A DNA stretch of 64,000 nt from assembly GCA_013350335.1 (NCBI GenBank), contig CM023541.1, positions 34,898,739-34,962,738 of the forward strand. Reading direction: 5' to 3'. Shown piece after piece: positions 24,701-34,524 of this stretch; position 1 is the first letter of the stretch, and each line of letters starts with the position of its first letter. The notes beneath the pieces are model-generated. The model searched no databases and had not been told where the DNA came from. It saw only the letters and a list, made by a program, of their open reading frames with translations. Origin of the DNA: Chimonanthus salicifolius (taxonomy: Eukaryota > Streptophyta > Magnoliopsida > Laurales > Calycanthaceae). A program made the translations under genes and the position numbers.

Positions 24701-27009
24701 CCAATCTCAGGCCAAGGGATGAGTGGTTTAATTTCATTTCAACCTAGCATTTTACAACTTAAGGGAAAAAAAAACAGATGGCCAAATACAATCATTCTAA
24801 TTATTGTTTGCTTTATGGTTTATTAGCAACCCCATCATTCCATGTGTGGCATTATTACTTAAGATAAAATCTAATGAAGGACAAGTTTAATTCCTCGTGT
24901 AAAACGGCAGGCCCACTCTGACATGCACAAAGGATGCACAAATAAGGAATAATGTGAAGTATTAAAATGTCAAAATTGGGACTCAATTACCTTAGCTTTG
25001 ATTTTCAATGTCAAAGTTATACAATTGAATAAATATAAATAGTTCTTTAATCAATCCAATGGGCAATGGTGTAGATGACTTGGACATCAGCCTATGCTGA
25101 ATTTGAATTCATAACTAAAGTGATGTTTGGTTATCAAAATGATAATTGCAACTAATAGGTTTTGTACTCAAAATTTATAATGTATATAAGTCAAAAAGAA
25201 ATCCATAAAATATTGAAATAAATCCAAAGTTATTAAAAAACACCAAAGTATTAAATTGCAAAACACCTACTAAAAAACAAACAGCTTGGTCATCAAAAAA
25301 GTGTACCTCCTATGCTAAACATGGATGAAGTTGAAAGCCCCATTCCTATAAATTGTGGTCCTCCAGATGAGCAACATTGTATTTTCATTAACATTGATGT
25401 GAGAAAGACACAAATTAAAGAATATATGCATATGATTTAAAGCATTTAAAGAAGACCTAGCAAATTAGGTTTGCATCCACTTCAAATGGGAGGGAGGGGC
25501 CGTGGGGTGCTGCACCTGGAATTATGCCTTGGGCCTTAGGCCCTAGAACAACATGGTACCTAAATGTGCTCCTTGTGTCTTGACTACTGTGGAGAAGCCA
25601 ACCAATGTCGTAAGTGTTATGCCAGTCTTAAAGCTTTTTGTATCCATACACAAAGTGGGATCTCATGAATCATATCAGTCACTTATTTTGTGGAATCCAG
25701 ATCATCAAATAATTACATGAGAACTCCACAAGCTTATTGATTTCTTAAGGGGGGTTATTGAAGAAATCAACCCCATAGAAAAAAATTATATTTGAGTGCA
25801 CGTCACCCAATGGGTGCAGTGAAATCCAAGGACGTGTCGGGCAATATAAACCTACTTTTTTGTTTTTTGCATCAAAACCCTCATTCCACTGTAAATGAAC
25901 AAAACATTATCTTCCCGAGGGCAAAAAACCCCCCACTCATAATTCAACTAGTTGCCTCCCGCCTCAAGAAGCGGGAGGTTGCGGGTTCGAGCCCCCATGG
26001 CCTAACCTTGGTGTGCCCTAGGGGTAGTGGACTCACCCGTGGCAGTTTTACGCTAGATATCCCGCGGTTTCCCACACGTAAATTCAAAAAAAAAAAAAAA
26101 ACCCCACTCATCCTCATTAAAAAAAATTATCCCTCCTTATAAGAAATAGATTCCTTGCAAGAAGAGGGAATAGCCTCATTTTCTATGTTCTTGTCAAAGA
26201 GTACTTATCCCATAGAAGAAGAGGGACGAGTCTCATTTTCTATCAAAACAGTCCCTAACAAAATGTGTAGATCCATGTATTTCTGCGATAAATAACTATT
26301 TTTAACTGAAAATAGAAATGAATTTAACCATTTTCATTGAAAAATGGTAATTTTCAAAGAAAGTGTTTACCTTCTCATGCATCCAGCCGGATAAAAGCAT
26401 CTATAGTAAGAAACAATATAACGTTATTTAAATGAAAGGCCTTGGACGGAGATAATTCTCACTGATTCAAGGAGGTGGCTAACAGAAAATAGGAGATGCG
26501 TGGAAAACAATGAGCCTTGGATAGAAAAGAAAGGTGGTTAAGATTGATTAGTCAGTGAAAACAAATTACATCAGGCATACCAATAATCCAATCTTTCCAG
26601 AGAAAAATAGAATGAAGTAAATGGAGCCCACTCCAATTCAACCACTTCCATAAGCTAAAATTACATTTAATTTAAAAAAAGGAGTATAAACATGAGTGCC
26701 TATTGAGAGAAAGAGGGATTGAAAGGAACTGTGGATAAGAATGATTAGTGAGTTGAGAGACATTATCTTTGAAAATAAAAAGTAAAAAGGCTGGAGAGAC
26801 ATTACAGATCGGGCCTCGGCGTCATCACGGACGCAACCAGAATCAGCAAGAAGCTCTCCTACGGCAATGAAGGCACCTTCCCCATCGACGCCAAAGTCGA
26901 AGTCTTCGTCGGCGAGGACGTTGATGATGTAATCAATGATGGGTTTGTCGACGTCCTCAGCTCTATGGCCCAGCACCTCATGCACCACCTTACTCGACAC
27001 TTCCGCCAT
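717..27009 (-). CDS. ABCF3: ABC-F ATPase, GCN20/ABCF3 type (3' part outside window)
   Basis: Soluble ABC-F protein with no membrane domain; family members act on ribosomes and the GCN translational-control pathway. Visible coding exons on the minus strand: 26806-27009, 23126-23338, 20572-20764, 13184-13392, 12372-12530, 5034-5162, 4860-4961, 4612-4758, 1248-1310, 902-952, 717-769. All have GT-AG borders and the reading frame stays open for 507 codons. The start [14 protein letters not shown] matches the plant ABCF3 N-terminus. Walker A GRNGTGKT is at residues 207-214, the signature FSGGW at 342-346, Walker B LLLLDEPT from 362, the switch His in VVSHA at 396, and the inter-domain linker (FERTREEQ...KNQQKAF) at 424 onward. 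The second ATPase domain (about 200 residues by comparison with Arabidopsis) must lie left of base 1. Introns 1, 2, 3, 5 and 8 are 2.4-7.2 kb and transposon-rich; introns 6 and 7 are only 72 and 101 bp. Exon 11 lacks the usual Lys at its start (see findings). Confidence 0.96.
1311..4611 (-). other. ABCF3 intron 8 with LTR-like debris
   Basis: 3.3-kb intron. The part around 2480-3140 looks like a decayed LTR on the minus strand (AT-rich, with a minisatellite). A tRNA/SINE-like scrap with GAGTTCGATTC on the minus strand lies near 3930-3960. The remainder shows no recognisable gene. Confidence 0.6.
2943..3054. repeat. Minisatellite, about 5 units of ~24 bp
   Basis: Imperfect tandem units built on CTCCTAAATCAAATAGAAAAG, inside ABCF3 intron 8. 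Units differ by small substitutions and 1-2 bp length changes. Confidence 0.75.
6020..6176 (+). mobile_element. SINE-like element
   Basis: Plus-strand segment with a short internal duplication of GGTCCCGGGTTTGAC (a B-box-like tRNA word), a body ending GGTGAGGATACCCATGATATTC and an A-rich tail. The composition is that of a plant SINE. Exact ends and target duplication were not established. Confidence 0.45.
7135..11095 (-). pseudogene. LINE ORF2 remnant (RT, zf-RVT, RNase H)
   Basis: Minus-strand open pieces, in order: [11 protein letters not shown] (around 10930), [21 protein letters not shown] and [13 protein letters not shown] (10342-10884, RT fingers/palm), [15 protein letters not shown] (10025-10345, catalytic YADD), the thumb/connection region (9245-9735), [19 protein letters not shown] (8961-9224, the C..C..H..C zinc-binding motif of plant LINEs), [17 protein letters not shown] (8622-8900), and RNase H with [12 protein letters not shown] (7135-7392). 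The frame is broken by shifts and stops, and by the LTR insertion between the VLWSP and GLLKLNFDG segments. Polymerase motifs are recognisable but no full-length protein is encoded. Confidence 0.88.
7521..8624 (+). mobile_element. Solo LTR (1.1 kb) nested in the LINE
   Basis: Begins TGATGCGGAG and ends CTGCGTCA, with a 5-bp target duplication AGGAG at 7516-7520 and 8625-8629. The LINE coding sequence is continuous once it is removed. A TATA-like TATAAAG near 7624-7640 followed by AATAAAG near 7677 suggests plus orientation. No second LTR or internal region is present, so a solo LTR is inferred. Confidence 0.8.
11195..11385 (+). pseudogene. LINE ORF1 RNA-recognition domain, inverted
   Basis: Plus-strand frame with an RNP2-like FSVFVGNIP and an RNP1-like KNFAFVRF, about 40 residues apart, as in the RRM at the start of plant L1 ORF1 proteins. 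It ends at a TGA (11383). It faces away from the ORF2 remnant that adjoins it. An in-frame stop precedes the RNP2 segment. Confidence 0.75.
11938..12442. repeat. Tandem duplication covering part of ABCF3 exon 5
   Basis: Copy A (11938-12200) and copy B (12201-12442) both begin AAGCTCTGGTTTGATCATAT and end TTGTATATCTGTT. Copy B contains the real 3' half of exon 5 and its splice donor. Copy A contains a diverged duplicate of the same half-exon (12130-12195) and its donor. Copy A also holds about 20 bp that copy B lacks. Confidence 0.92.
12130..12195 (-). pseudogene. Duplicated half of ABCF3 exon 5 (open, in phase)
   Basis: On the minus strand an AACAG precedes 66 nt that read [15 protein letters not shown] then CAASILA and end in GTGAGT, the same donor as the true exon. 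The 22 codons are open and in the same phase as exons 5 and 6, so inclusion would add 22 residues without a frameshift. The acceptor has no pyrimidine tract, so it is probably silent. Confidence 0.7.
14184..14677 (-). mobile_element. TRIM-like LTR element, 494 bp, in ABCF3 intron 3
   Basis: Perfect 5-bp target duplication GTCCA at 14179-14183 and 14678-14682. The ends read TGTAACACCC...GTTACA on the minus strand. Two direct repeats (about 14478-14651 and 14184-14350, sharing GATGATATT, CTTTGGGCCCCAC and GGCCTCATCCATGGG) flank about 125 bp. After the upstream repeat the minus strand reads AATGGTATCAAAG, an initiator-Met primer-binding site with one change. A purine run AAGGGGG precedes the downstream repeat. 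No coding capacity. Same family as 48127-48694. Confidence 0.75.
16365..17204 (-). mobile_element. 5'-truncated LINE tail with RNase H, ABCF3 intron 3
   Basis: Minus-strand fragments read [16 protein letters not shown] and [17 protein letters not shown] (16926-17252), then [11 protein letters not shown] and the RNase H piece [12 protein letters not shown] (16562-16880). It is the same family as the LINE in intron 5 but a separate truncated insertion. The 3' end carries the family sequence (GTTACCTTTCAAAAATAAAA on the minus strand) near 16365. Confidence 0.8.
17205..17775 (-). mobile_element. Second truncated LINE tail
   Basis: Its oligo-A end abuts the preceding LINE (T-run at about 17205-17215). 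Upstream on the minus strand is a zinc-binding motif [20 protein letters not shown] (17715-17773) and a long pyrimidine-rich 3' region. It lacks the RNase H found in its neighbour, so it belongs to another LINE family. Confidence 0.6.
17837..18934. mobile_element. Non-autonomous TIR element, ~1.1 kb
   Basis: Terminal inverted repeats GCAATGTTGTCAAA (17837) and TTTGACAACATTGC (ends 18934) enclose an AT-rich, non-coding core. Further matches (strings around TCGTACGATT/AATCGTAC) extend the pairing imperfectly. No clear target duplication was found, so the superfamily is open. Confidence 0.55.
21884..22996 (-). mobile_element. Small LTR (TRIM-like) element in ABCF3 intron 2
   Basis: Two direct repeats of about 220-240 bp (21905-22127 and 22785-22996) share GAGAGTTTGTTATGTCTTCC, AAATACATCTTTA and AACAAAATCTCAACACATCTAAAT. 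On the minus strand the repeat starts TGTTGAGATA and the copy at 22127 is preceded by a polypurine-like TTTTTTGGGGGG. The flanks ATCTC and ATCTG may be a diverged target duplication. The 650-bp interior has no recognisable gag or pol. Confidence 0.65.
25941..26100 (+). mobile_element. tRNA-derived SINE in ABCF3 intron 1
   Basis: 160 bp. A tRNA-like head carries the stem CTCCCGCCTCAAGAAGCGGGAG and B box GGTTCGAGCCC; the body GCCCTAGGGGTAGTGGACTC leads to a 14-A tail. Flanked by near-identical AACCCC(CC)ACTCAT target duplications (about 25927-25940 and 26100-26111). A 5'-truncated relative lies at 52631-52735. Confidence 0.82.
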
Positions 27010-27127
27010 CTAACCAGCTCTCTCTCAGTGTTTGAAGCAGGAACAGAGGAAATGGAAGAACGAAGAGCAGGGCGCCAAGAGCCAGAGAGAGAGGCGCTCT
27101 TGCTGTAAGAGGGTTACCGTTTCCTTG

Positions 27128-27135
27128 TATTTATA
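27128..27135 (-). promoter_or_regulatory. TATA box of the ABCF3 gene
   Basis: On the minus strand this reads TATAAATA, 119-126 bp upstream of the ABCF3 ATG. A start about 30 bp downstream (near 27100) would give a leader of about 90 nt that has no upstream ATG. Position and match support it; no transcript evidence is available here. Confidence 0.5.
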
Positions 27136-27209
27136 CTTTGTTCTTGTCTTAGATGATGTGAACGGAAGAAATTGGAATAAAAGAAAAAAAAAATTAAGAA
27201 CCTTTAACT

Positions 27210-28300
27210 CTTAAGCAGTGTTTGGAATTCTCTTGGCTGAGCAAGATACTCAGTTTTTCTTCCTTCATTCTTTCTTTTCGAGTGAATATTTGTTATACAT
27301 ACTTATTAGATATTTTAAAAATTAAAAAAATATTATAATTATAGTACGATGAACTCATTAAAAAAATTAAAATATCTATTTAATTTTAAAATGGTTGACT
27401 TTATTTAAAAAAATTATCATTTGATATATAGCCATAAAACAGTTTTCATTGAATAAAATATTTTAAGTTAAAAATAATCTCAATTTTAACCATTTATTAT
27501 ACAACTTAATATCAAATAATAAATGTACTTCAATTAAGAAAATTTTATTTATTAACAAAATATAGATTTCTTCCTTTACTTGTTTAATTAATAAATTTTA
27601 AAACATAACATACTTTCTAAAATGATAAAGTTTTAATTTTTTTCAAATTAATCCATCTATCAAAATATTTTCAAAAGAAAGTTTTAAATTATTTTTCATA
27701 TCCATCAAAATTTATAATAAATAACTTATTTAGTATAATATATCACGAGTTATCTAAAAAAATTAGTTAAAATCTTAGAAAAAATAAGTTTGAAATTTTA
27801 AAAAAGAATTGCTTAGATTTCTTAGGTTTTTTTTTTTAAATTTCAGTTTAGGACTAAAATTTAAAAAAAAAAATCATAAACTGAAATATGTCAAGTTTCT
27901 CGTACTTTTATTTACTAAATAATTTTTTTTCTAACCTAGAATATTATTTTCTTCTTACATCTTTTCTTCTATAATTATCAAAATAGTTCAGAAGAATCCC
28001 TATATAGGAGAACCCAGGGCCGGCCCTAGCTTTAGGATTAATTTAATTGTAGTTCATTTAATTCCTTTTTCTACTAATTTATCTTTCTTTGGAGATCTTG
28101 AAGAGTAACATGTTTGGGTTTATTGTCCAATCTTCCTAGGAACTCATTCATATTGGGAACTTTTCCTTCTCATCTATCCATACGGTTTACTTTTCCTTCT
28201 TCTTTTCTTCTAGCATTTTTCCAATATATCTTCTTTTCCGACCGGGATCTTCTATATCATCTATCATTTCTAGGATTAATTTTTCATCAGTTGTTACAAC
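27210..28300. other. AT-rich intergenic DNA
   Basis: Upstream flank of ABCF3. Very AT-rich. A CAGGGCCGGCCCTAG near 28015 resembles one end of a hAT-type element, but no partner end was found. Confidence 0.5.
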
Positions 28301-29320
28301 ATTAATACTCATGCCAAAATCATCATCTCAATTGAACTCTATATAATCTTTTTTTAAGTCACAAAGACAAGCTCTTACTTGTCTAATCATATCATTTTAT
28401 TTTTCTTCTTCTTCTTGATCTTCTAACTCCAATTTATTATTTTTTTTCTTGGGATTTTTAGCAAATCATTTGGATGAATAGTGCCATTTTCTTTTGCACT
28501 TATATCATGTTAGCACAAAGGATTTAGATCATTTTTCTTTCTAAAATATTTCGTAGTCACCTTATTGCCTTTCCTTCTCCTAAACGGCAGGAATCTCTTG
28601 GACGGCTTTTTTTTAAGGATATTCCATCAAATCTTCTACTCCAAATTTGATAACAAAAATCTCTGAGTTCTTAGTTTCCAAAAAGCGTGGTTCAATTTGA
28701 TTTTTTACACTTATGGTAATCTGTGACAAACTTTTCTTTTCAAAAAATGAATGGGCTTCACTAGAACCTAACCTGCTGCATTGCGGCTCTCTTTCGTTCT
28801 AGTAACTTGTAATATAAATTTTACTCAAAAAAACATCTTTGTACCATCAATGTTCTGCATCTCAAATTTATAAATTGTTCTTTTATTTTCTGAGTTATAA
28901 AAGAAGTATTTCTGGCAAACTTATGGACAATATTGACTAATAAGCTATACAATCTTCTTCATATCTAATTTCTTCACTACCATCTTCTTCTTTTTTCTAT
29001 GAACATCAATTGGTTCTCCACTAGGGTCTCTTTTTACTGAATTTGTTATATCATTTCTTCGTTGTTCAGTAAGACCTCTGTCCTACCATCCTCTTAATAG
29101 ACTTGTAAATCCTTCGTTAATCATAGAAAGTCGGATCATTAGCATAGATCATCATGTTTTGGCAGGTCTGCAAACTTTGATGTTCAGTGCAGCCATCAAT
29201 GTTCCATTCATATAAAGCACTGCCACTAAAAGCACTTAGTGTCCTATCTTTATCTTTTTCAACCTTCATATCTACCTGAGTAGGCCTGTTGTTCTAAGCT
29301 TTTGTTTTTGACAGGGATAC
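28300..29320 (-). pseudogene. Decayed gag/coat-like coding remnant of a retroelement
   Basis: Minus-strand translation gives fragments separated by stops: LYEWNIDGCTEHQ, a region ending DFRWYKDVF-like (WYKDVF near 28850), and further downstream a zinc-knuckle-like stretch YKCKRKWHYSSK followed by an acidic, lysine-rich tail. This order (helical capsid region, then knuckle) is that of a gag protein or the related structural region of plant pararetrovirus-like elements. It is thoroughly broken and cannot be assigned to a family by eye. Confidence 0.4.
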
Positions 29321-29729
29321 TCTCAGATTAAATCTTTTGAGGTTATTAGTTTGTAGGGTATTTTATTCTTTTTCAATGTGAAAGAATATGTCGTGTGCCT
29401 CCTCCATCTGTTAAAAAATTGTCATCGAGAGACAAGGAAATTTTATCTTTACATATTTGATTATAAATAAATGAAATAGTCTCTCTCCTTTTATGAGAGA
29501 CCAAGCCTTATTTACACATGTTTTCAATATCATTATCACGAAGTTGGTTGATATTTGAAGTATCAACTATTCCCTTGCCATTGCTCTCTTCTTTAATCGT
29601 CAGTTGATCTTTTGTCCTTAAAGGTGTATCATCCATGATAACTCCTCCAGGCAAAGTATGAGTTAAGAAGAGACGGGGCACTAGTGGATAGTCAAGACTT
29701 TTTCCCACCCTCTTCTCTTGGATTTGTTA

Positions 29730-30230
29730 GGTAAATTAGACCCAATACCTACATACACATTCAATCACAGATCATAGCACATACCAAAAAAGGAACACAG
29801 GATAAACGTGGTTCAGCCCAATCTTAGCGTACGTTCACGGGAGAGTGTAAATCTTATCTTTAGAGAAGAAATATAAGATATAAGATTTGTGACAATGCCC
29901 CAAATCTCTCAATATCTTCCCTCATCTCTCTCTTTATTTTCCTCACTACACTCTCACTCCTCACAGCTCTCCCTTAGAGCTAGGATGGCCTCCTCAAGTT
30001 CCACCAAAGAAAACCCTAAAGAAAAAGACATTATATAGTGTTGTTTACAACAGACAGGGCACTGAGCTGAGCCTGGGCCTATCAGACACTCGGACTCAAA
30101 AAGCTTTGAGCCATAAATCCCACATGAATATCCTATTACTAATCATCTTTTCTATTTTTTCTATTTCTTCCCATCAACCACCTTGCTTCAAATCAAGCTG
30201 CCTCACCTTAAATCTTAATCTTTCTCTATG
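29730..30230 (-). mobile_element. Copia-like LTR remnant
   Basis: Contains AACGTGGTTCAGCCC and TACGTTCACGG, words typical of plant copia LTRs (compare 45022-45060, ACGTGGTTCGGCCCC). Neither end nor target duplication could be fixed. It directly follows the gag-like remnant and may belong to the same old element. Confidence 0.45.
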
Positions 30231-30739
30231 TAAATAATTACTGTCAAATTGTACTGGTTTAGTTGTTGTAAGCTTGTATTAGATGCCCATGTGTAATAGC
30301 AGGGAAGTGTGTATGTAGCTTATTTAGTACTCTCTCTCATCATGGTGGTGTAAGTAACATGGTCTGCTAAAAAAAAGGATTAAATGCATCAAATTGAAAA
30401 TGTTTATCAGAATGTAATAGCAACGCAAGTGTTTTTATAACAGTCGGGTTTTTCCGATTCTTATAGTCTAAGTAATGAAAACTTAAACAAACGTTCTTTG
30501 TTATAAGAAAACACTTGTGATTTGAATATACTGTCACTATAATATGTTATTCTTACAGGATTTTTTTATAAAAGTAAGTTAATTTATCATCTTATTTAAT
30601 TTTTAAAACAATCATGTCCAATCAAAGGCCAGTAGGCACAAGATTTAATGGCGAGAAATGTGTCAGACTGTATCTTATTATTGGAATTTTTTGGAACAAA
30701 ATTTTTTTAAATATGCAGTAGACAAATAAATCACTGATT

Positions 30740-31235
30740 TTAAAAGGCTGGCCATTTGGACACCACCATTTTCTGTTAGAAGACACCGCTTTTCCAAAAA
30801 AAATGTGAAATTACAATTTTGCCCTTCCGCTTTAAATCTTCCGAACGAACATTTAAGTGTAAAATGTATTCGTTCGGACGTTTAAACCGTCCAAACGAAT
30901 ATTTCAGTGTAAAATGCATTCGTTCGGTCTTCTCTCTTGTGGAGAAGGATTTTCAAAAAAAGTCATTTCTCGACCAATTTCTATAAACAAGGTATCAAAA
31001 TTCATTTACTCTGAATTTTATTAACTTTGAGACTGATTTTGAGTGAAAAAGGTAAAATCAAAAGTCGTACTAAAAAAATTAAAGAAAAATGACCTTCTCT
31101 CTTAATTCTTTGGGTACTATTTTTGAAGTTCAAAACTATACACTTTTCATTTAAAATCAGTCTCAGAATTCGAGCCAAACCCTCAAAAGTTACCGTTTGA
31201 AAACGGTGATATCTAAATGGCCAACTTTTTAAAAG
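30740..31235. mobile_element. Inverted-repeat element, ~0.5 kb
   Basis: TTTTAAAAGGCTGGCCATTTGGA at the left pairs imperfectly with TCTAAATGGCCAACTTTTTAAAA at the right. A second, internal inverted pair (ACTGATTTTGAGTGAAAAAG / CTTTTCATTTAAAATCAGT) and a twofold repeat of the word GTGTAAAATG(C/T)ATTCGTTCGG lie inside. Non-coding, MITE-like; superfamily unassigned. Confidence 0.5.
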
Positions 31236-31296
31236 TAAAATACAATTACAAGGGCATGGATTACTTATTAAGTAGAGTAAAATAAATAAAAAGACG

Positions 31297-31363
31297 TACC
31301 CGACAGGGTTCGAAGCGGTGACCTTTCGAACTGCAGTCAAACGCTCTACTAAGCTATGGACCC
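31297..31363 (-). pseudogene. tRNA-Cys(GCA)-like pseudogene
   Basis: The minus strand begins GGGTCCATAGCTTAGTAGAGC, has an anticodon arm TTTGACTGCAGTTCGAAAG (GCA in the loop) and a T arm with TTCGAACCC. It matches plant tRNA-Cys in order. The D loop is about 3 nt short, the T stem has mismatches and the 3' acceptor strand is altered, so it is not expected to fold into a functional tRNA. Confidence 0.65.
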
Positions 31364-31761
31364 ATTTATAATTTTGACAAGAAGGCATCTCTTAAAAATA
31401 AAAATTGGAATCGTTTCAAATATGAAATTATACTGAGAAGAATATGTATGATGATGATATCATCAAGTGATGTATACTATGTTGGTTTTTAATTAAGTTT
31501 TTTGTTTCTTTTAATGTATCCTACATTCCTACCACTAAGCAAAGAAGGGTTCTTTAAATTGAGTTTTGTGTTCTGTGGGTTAAATTTTTTTTTTTTCCGA
31601 GTAGATACTAACGAGAGACATGTACAATCCAAAATTAGTCTTTAGTTTAAATTTAATGTGTTTAGCAATTGGTTAACTCTACTCTTAAATTTTTTGCAAA
31701 TAAGAGATTAAAAAAAAATTACTCAAACAAAATTCTTAATATTTTAAAGTCATAGAAAATA

Positions 31762-31911
31762 GGAGATTTAAATGCCGGATATTGGCCCATATGTCAGCCG
31801 AGAAATTTCTCTTTCTTATTATTTTTTTTATTAAAACTATCTATATCGACTGATATCGACGATATATATCAGATATCAGCCGATATGATATGTATCAATT
31901 GAGATTTGTTT
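31762..31911. mobile_element. Degenerate hAT-type MITE (ATCGGC family)
   Basis: Shares GATTTAAATGCCGGATATTGG at the left and repeated ATCAGCCGATATGATATGTATC at the right with the better preserved copies at 43100 and 50476. Ends are approximate and no target duplication is visible. Confidence 0.45.
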
Positions 31912-33959
31912 CCCTTTGAGAGATTGTCCAACAAAGAGTTAAAATGGCTCTTATTTCATTAATATACTAATATAGATAATGATTGAAGTGGCTTTATAAA
32001 AATAGCATAAAAAGAGAGAACACTTATTTTGAATAGTATATTAAAATATAAATATAAATATAAATTTTATGATAATATAAATTATAAAAAATATGATATT
32101 AAAATATGATTTTCCATATGTAAGTTTGATGCAAACTTTGAATCCATTCCCCCTCCCCTTAAATATGAAAATTTAAGAGCATTAAAAAAATCATTTCTCT
32201 TATCCAATCAAAATAAAATTTTATATACATCGTATATAAACAAAAGACTTTCAAAGCCACCTATCTATATGAACCTAGGTGAGACGATGAGAGAGTTGTC
32301 AATAAATTAATCCAAAACCAAAATAATTCTCATCTAAAATAAATAATGGTTATCCAATATCTATTAAAGGAAAAAAGAAAAGGTGTCATAAAAAATTATA
32401 ATTTCAAAGATTTAATTAACTTTATAGAGTTCTAAAATTATAGAGAGATCTTCCAATGAGCCTTCAAACGGAGTGAAAGTGAACTTTATGCAAAATAGAA
32501 ATTGTCACAAATTAGAAATACTTTAAAAGAATTAACATTTAATAATTGAATTCACATGAATTCTTTTGAGTATCATTTTCATGGATGCAAATATCCATAC
32601 AAAGAATCCAACATCATATATGACAAAGATTTAGTGTGTAATACCCTGCTCCAGATTAGGCGTGTTTTAGCTTAACAATTCTTGTTTAACCGGTTAATCT
32701 CGAAGATTATGGTTAGGTCTTCTGGGAAAGCCTAGTTGTGGCCCAATCCGAGCTCGTGACCTCAGTGATGCAGCTCGTCCAGCTGGAGGGGCATTTTGGT
32801 AATTACCGCTTATTGTATTTATTTCATAAATTATGTTATTATGTGATTATTATTGGTTGATACAGTTCTCCTTAATAAAGGATTTTCATTTCTGATTTTA
32901 AAATGAATTTATTTTCAGAAAATGGTATTTAAAATCCGCCCATCAAAACCCCGAAAGGGAGTATTAATTACTTTAAAGGGTTTTGGAAATGAAATAAATT
33001 TTGAAACTAGTATTTTGTAGTAGACCATTTTAAGTATGGTCTAGTTTTTCCATTTCACCCCAAAATGAGATCTCTAAAATAATTTATTTAACATTTGTTT
33101 ATTTAAGTAAATATTGTTAAATTATGGTTTTTATTTAAATAATTGGTTTTTAGTAAGAGATAAATTCCAAAAATTTTCTGGTGATCAAGGTTTTAAAACC
33201 CAACTTATCTGTAAGGTTGGATTGAGTTTTTGAATTTTTAAAATCCTACTTTCAGTTTAAAATCGGCTTTTTATTAAAACTGGGGACTAAAATGCAAAAT
33301 GGAAACTGTTGGAGGGCTAATCTGCAGCCAAACAGAAAAGCATGCCGTTTACTGTTGCAAGCTTAAGCAGACGCTGCATGCGGCTGCATGCAGTGGTTGC
33401 CCGGCCCGATTTTCCGGCCAATTTTCTATAAATTGGCCATCAGTTCAGCCTGATGAACTCCCACCAATTTCTTCTCTCCCTCTTAGTCTCTGCTGCACCG
33501 TGTTCCAGCCGATCACCCCTTTTCCTCAGCCTCTGTCTTTCTCAGTTCAGTCACCCGTAGCTTAAAAAGGAAGCTTTCCAAAATCCGGATTTCTTAGCCC
33601 AGGAACCTCAGTGAAGGTATCCATTGCATTCCTCTTTCGATTTCAGTCAGTTTTAAATCTAGAAATTCTGAATTTGGCCCTGTTTTGAGTGTATAAAACC
33701 ATTTCAAAATCTAAGGAAAACCATGGGTTCCCTTGTACCCATGAGGATTTGACTTTAAAATCGGTTGGCCTAGTGAGCTTTTGAGCTCCAAACCTCTCCT
33801 CATGGAAAGAGGACTCCCAGAGGAGTCCATCGGACAGGATAGGTGTGGAAACCGAATCGGGGAAACCCTTTGTTTCCGGAATCGTATTTCATACAATGAT
33901 TGCTGTCACTGTCTGCCGTCACTGTCTGTCGTCACTGTCTGCTGGTGCAGACAGTGGAG

Positions 33960-34310
33960 GAAGATGACTTTCGGACGGTCCGAGAGCCGATCTTCGGACG
34001 GTCCGAAAGCTAACCCTCGGACGTTCCGAGCTTCACCCGAAGCCCAGTTACGCCCGAGGCAAGCCAGACTCCTTCGGACGAACCAAGCTAAGCTCGGAAG
34101 AACCGTACCCACTCGGACGTTCCGAACCCAGACTTCGGATGTTTCGAGGACCCAGACCCACCAAGACTTGTTTTCAGATTTCTTTTCGGTTCGGATGGAC
34201 TTCGGATGATCCAAGACCTGATCTTCGGACGATCCGAAGTCAGACCCATGTTCCGAGGTCAGTGACTATATTAGGTGTGGTTCGGATGATCCGAAGCTAC
34301 TGTACCTGGT
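33960..34310. repeat. Cluster of TTCGGAC/GTCCGAA palindromes in the LTR
   Basis: At least eight spaced copies of TTCGGACGGTCCGAA or variants (TTCGGATGATCCGAA, CTCGGACGTTCCGAA) in a GC-richer block within the AT-rich LTR. Units are irregularly spaced, with CCAGAC-type spacers. A diverged equivalent (ACCTTCCGAGG) is at 57120-57240. Confidence 0.85.
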
Positions 34311-34442
34311 TCCGAGGGACCCAGTTTTTAAGCATAAAATATTATTTGATTAATGATGTGTTATGTTGATTAATATCCCTTGTTAATTAAAAATGTACTA
34401 ACCCCTTTTCTCTTATTACTATAGTGTAAATACTATTGTATT

Positions 34443-34524
34443 CACTTCCAGGCCGACCCTATTGGTCGGGTACTGAGTGATTTCACTTCCAGGCCGACGC
34501 TATATAGTCGGGCACTGAGTGACC
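34443..34524. repeat. Tandem pair, 41-bp period
   Basis: CACTTCCAGGCCGAC...TCGGG(T/C)ACTGAGTGA occurs twice in succession. Each unit contains GGCCGAC...GTCGGG, an imperfect hairpin. Confidence 0.75.

Larger units (their letters stand above)
20765..26805 (-). other. ABCF3 introns 1 and 2 (around exon 2)
   Basis: Intron 2 (20765-23125) holds the TRIM-like element and low-complexity CT/GA stretches (21190-21600). Intron 1 (23339-26805) holds the SINE; the remainder is AT-rich with no recognisable gene. Confidence 0.75.
31240..32636. other. AT-rich intergenic DNA
   Basis: Apart from the tRNA-like pseudogene and the degenerate MITE, this stretch shows only AT-rich sequence. Confidence 0.5.

Noticed and set aside
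28015..28030. CAGGGCCGGCCCTAG as the end of a hAT element
   Set aside because: No matching inverted end or 8-bp duplication could be found nearby.
33781..34209. 142-codon plus ORF in the 3.2-kb LTR
   Set aside because: Produced by the GC-rich palindrome cluster; an ORF exists on the opposite strand as well, and there is no protein similarity.
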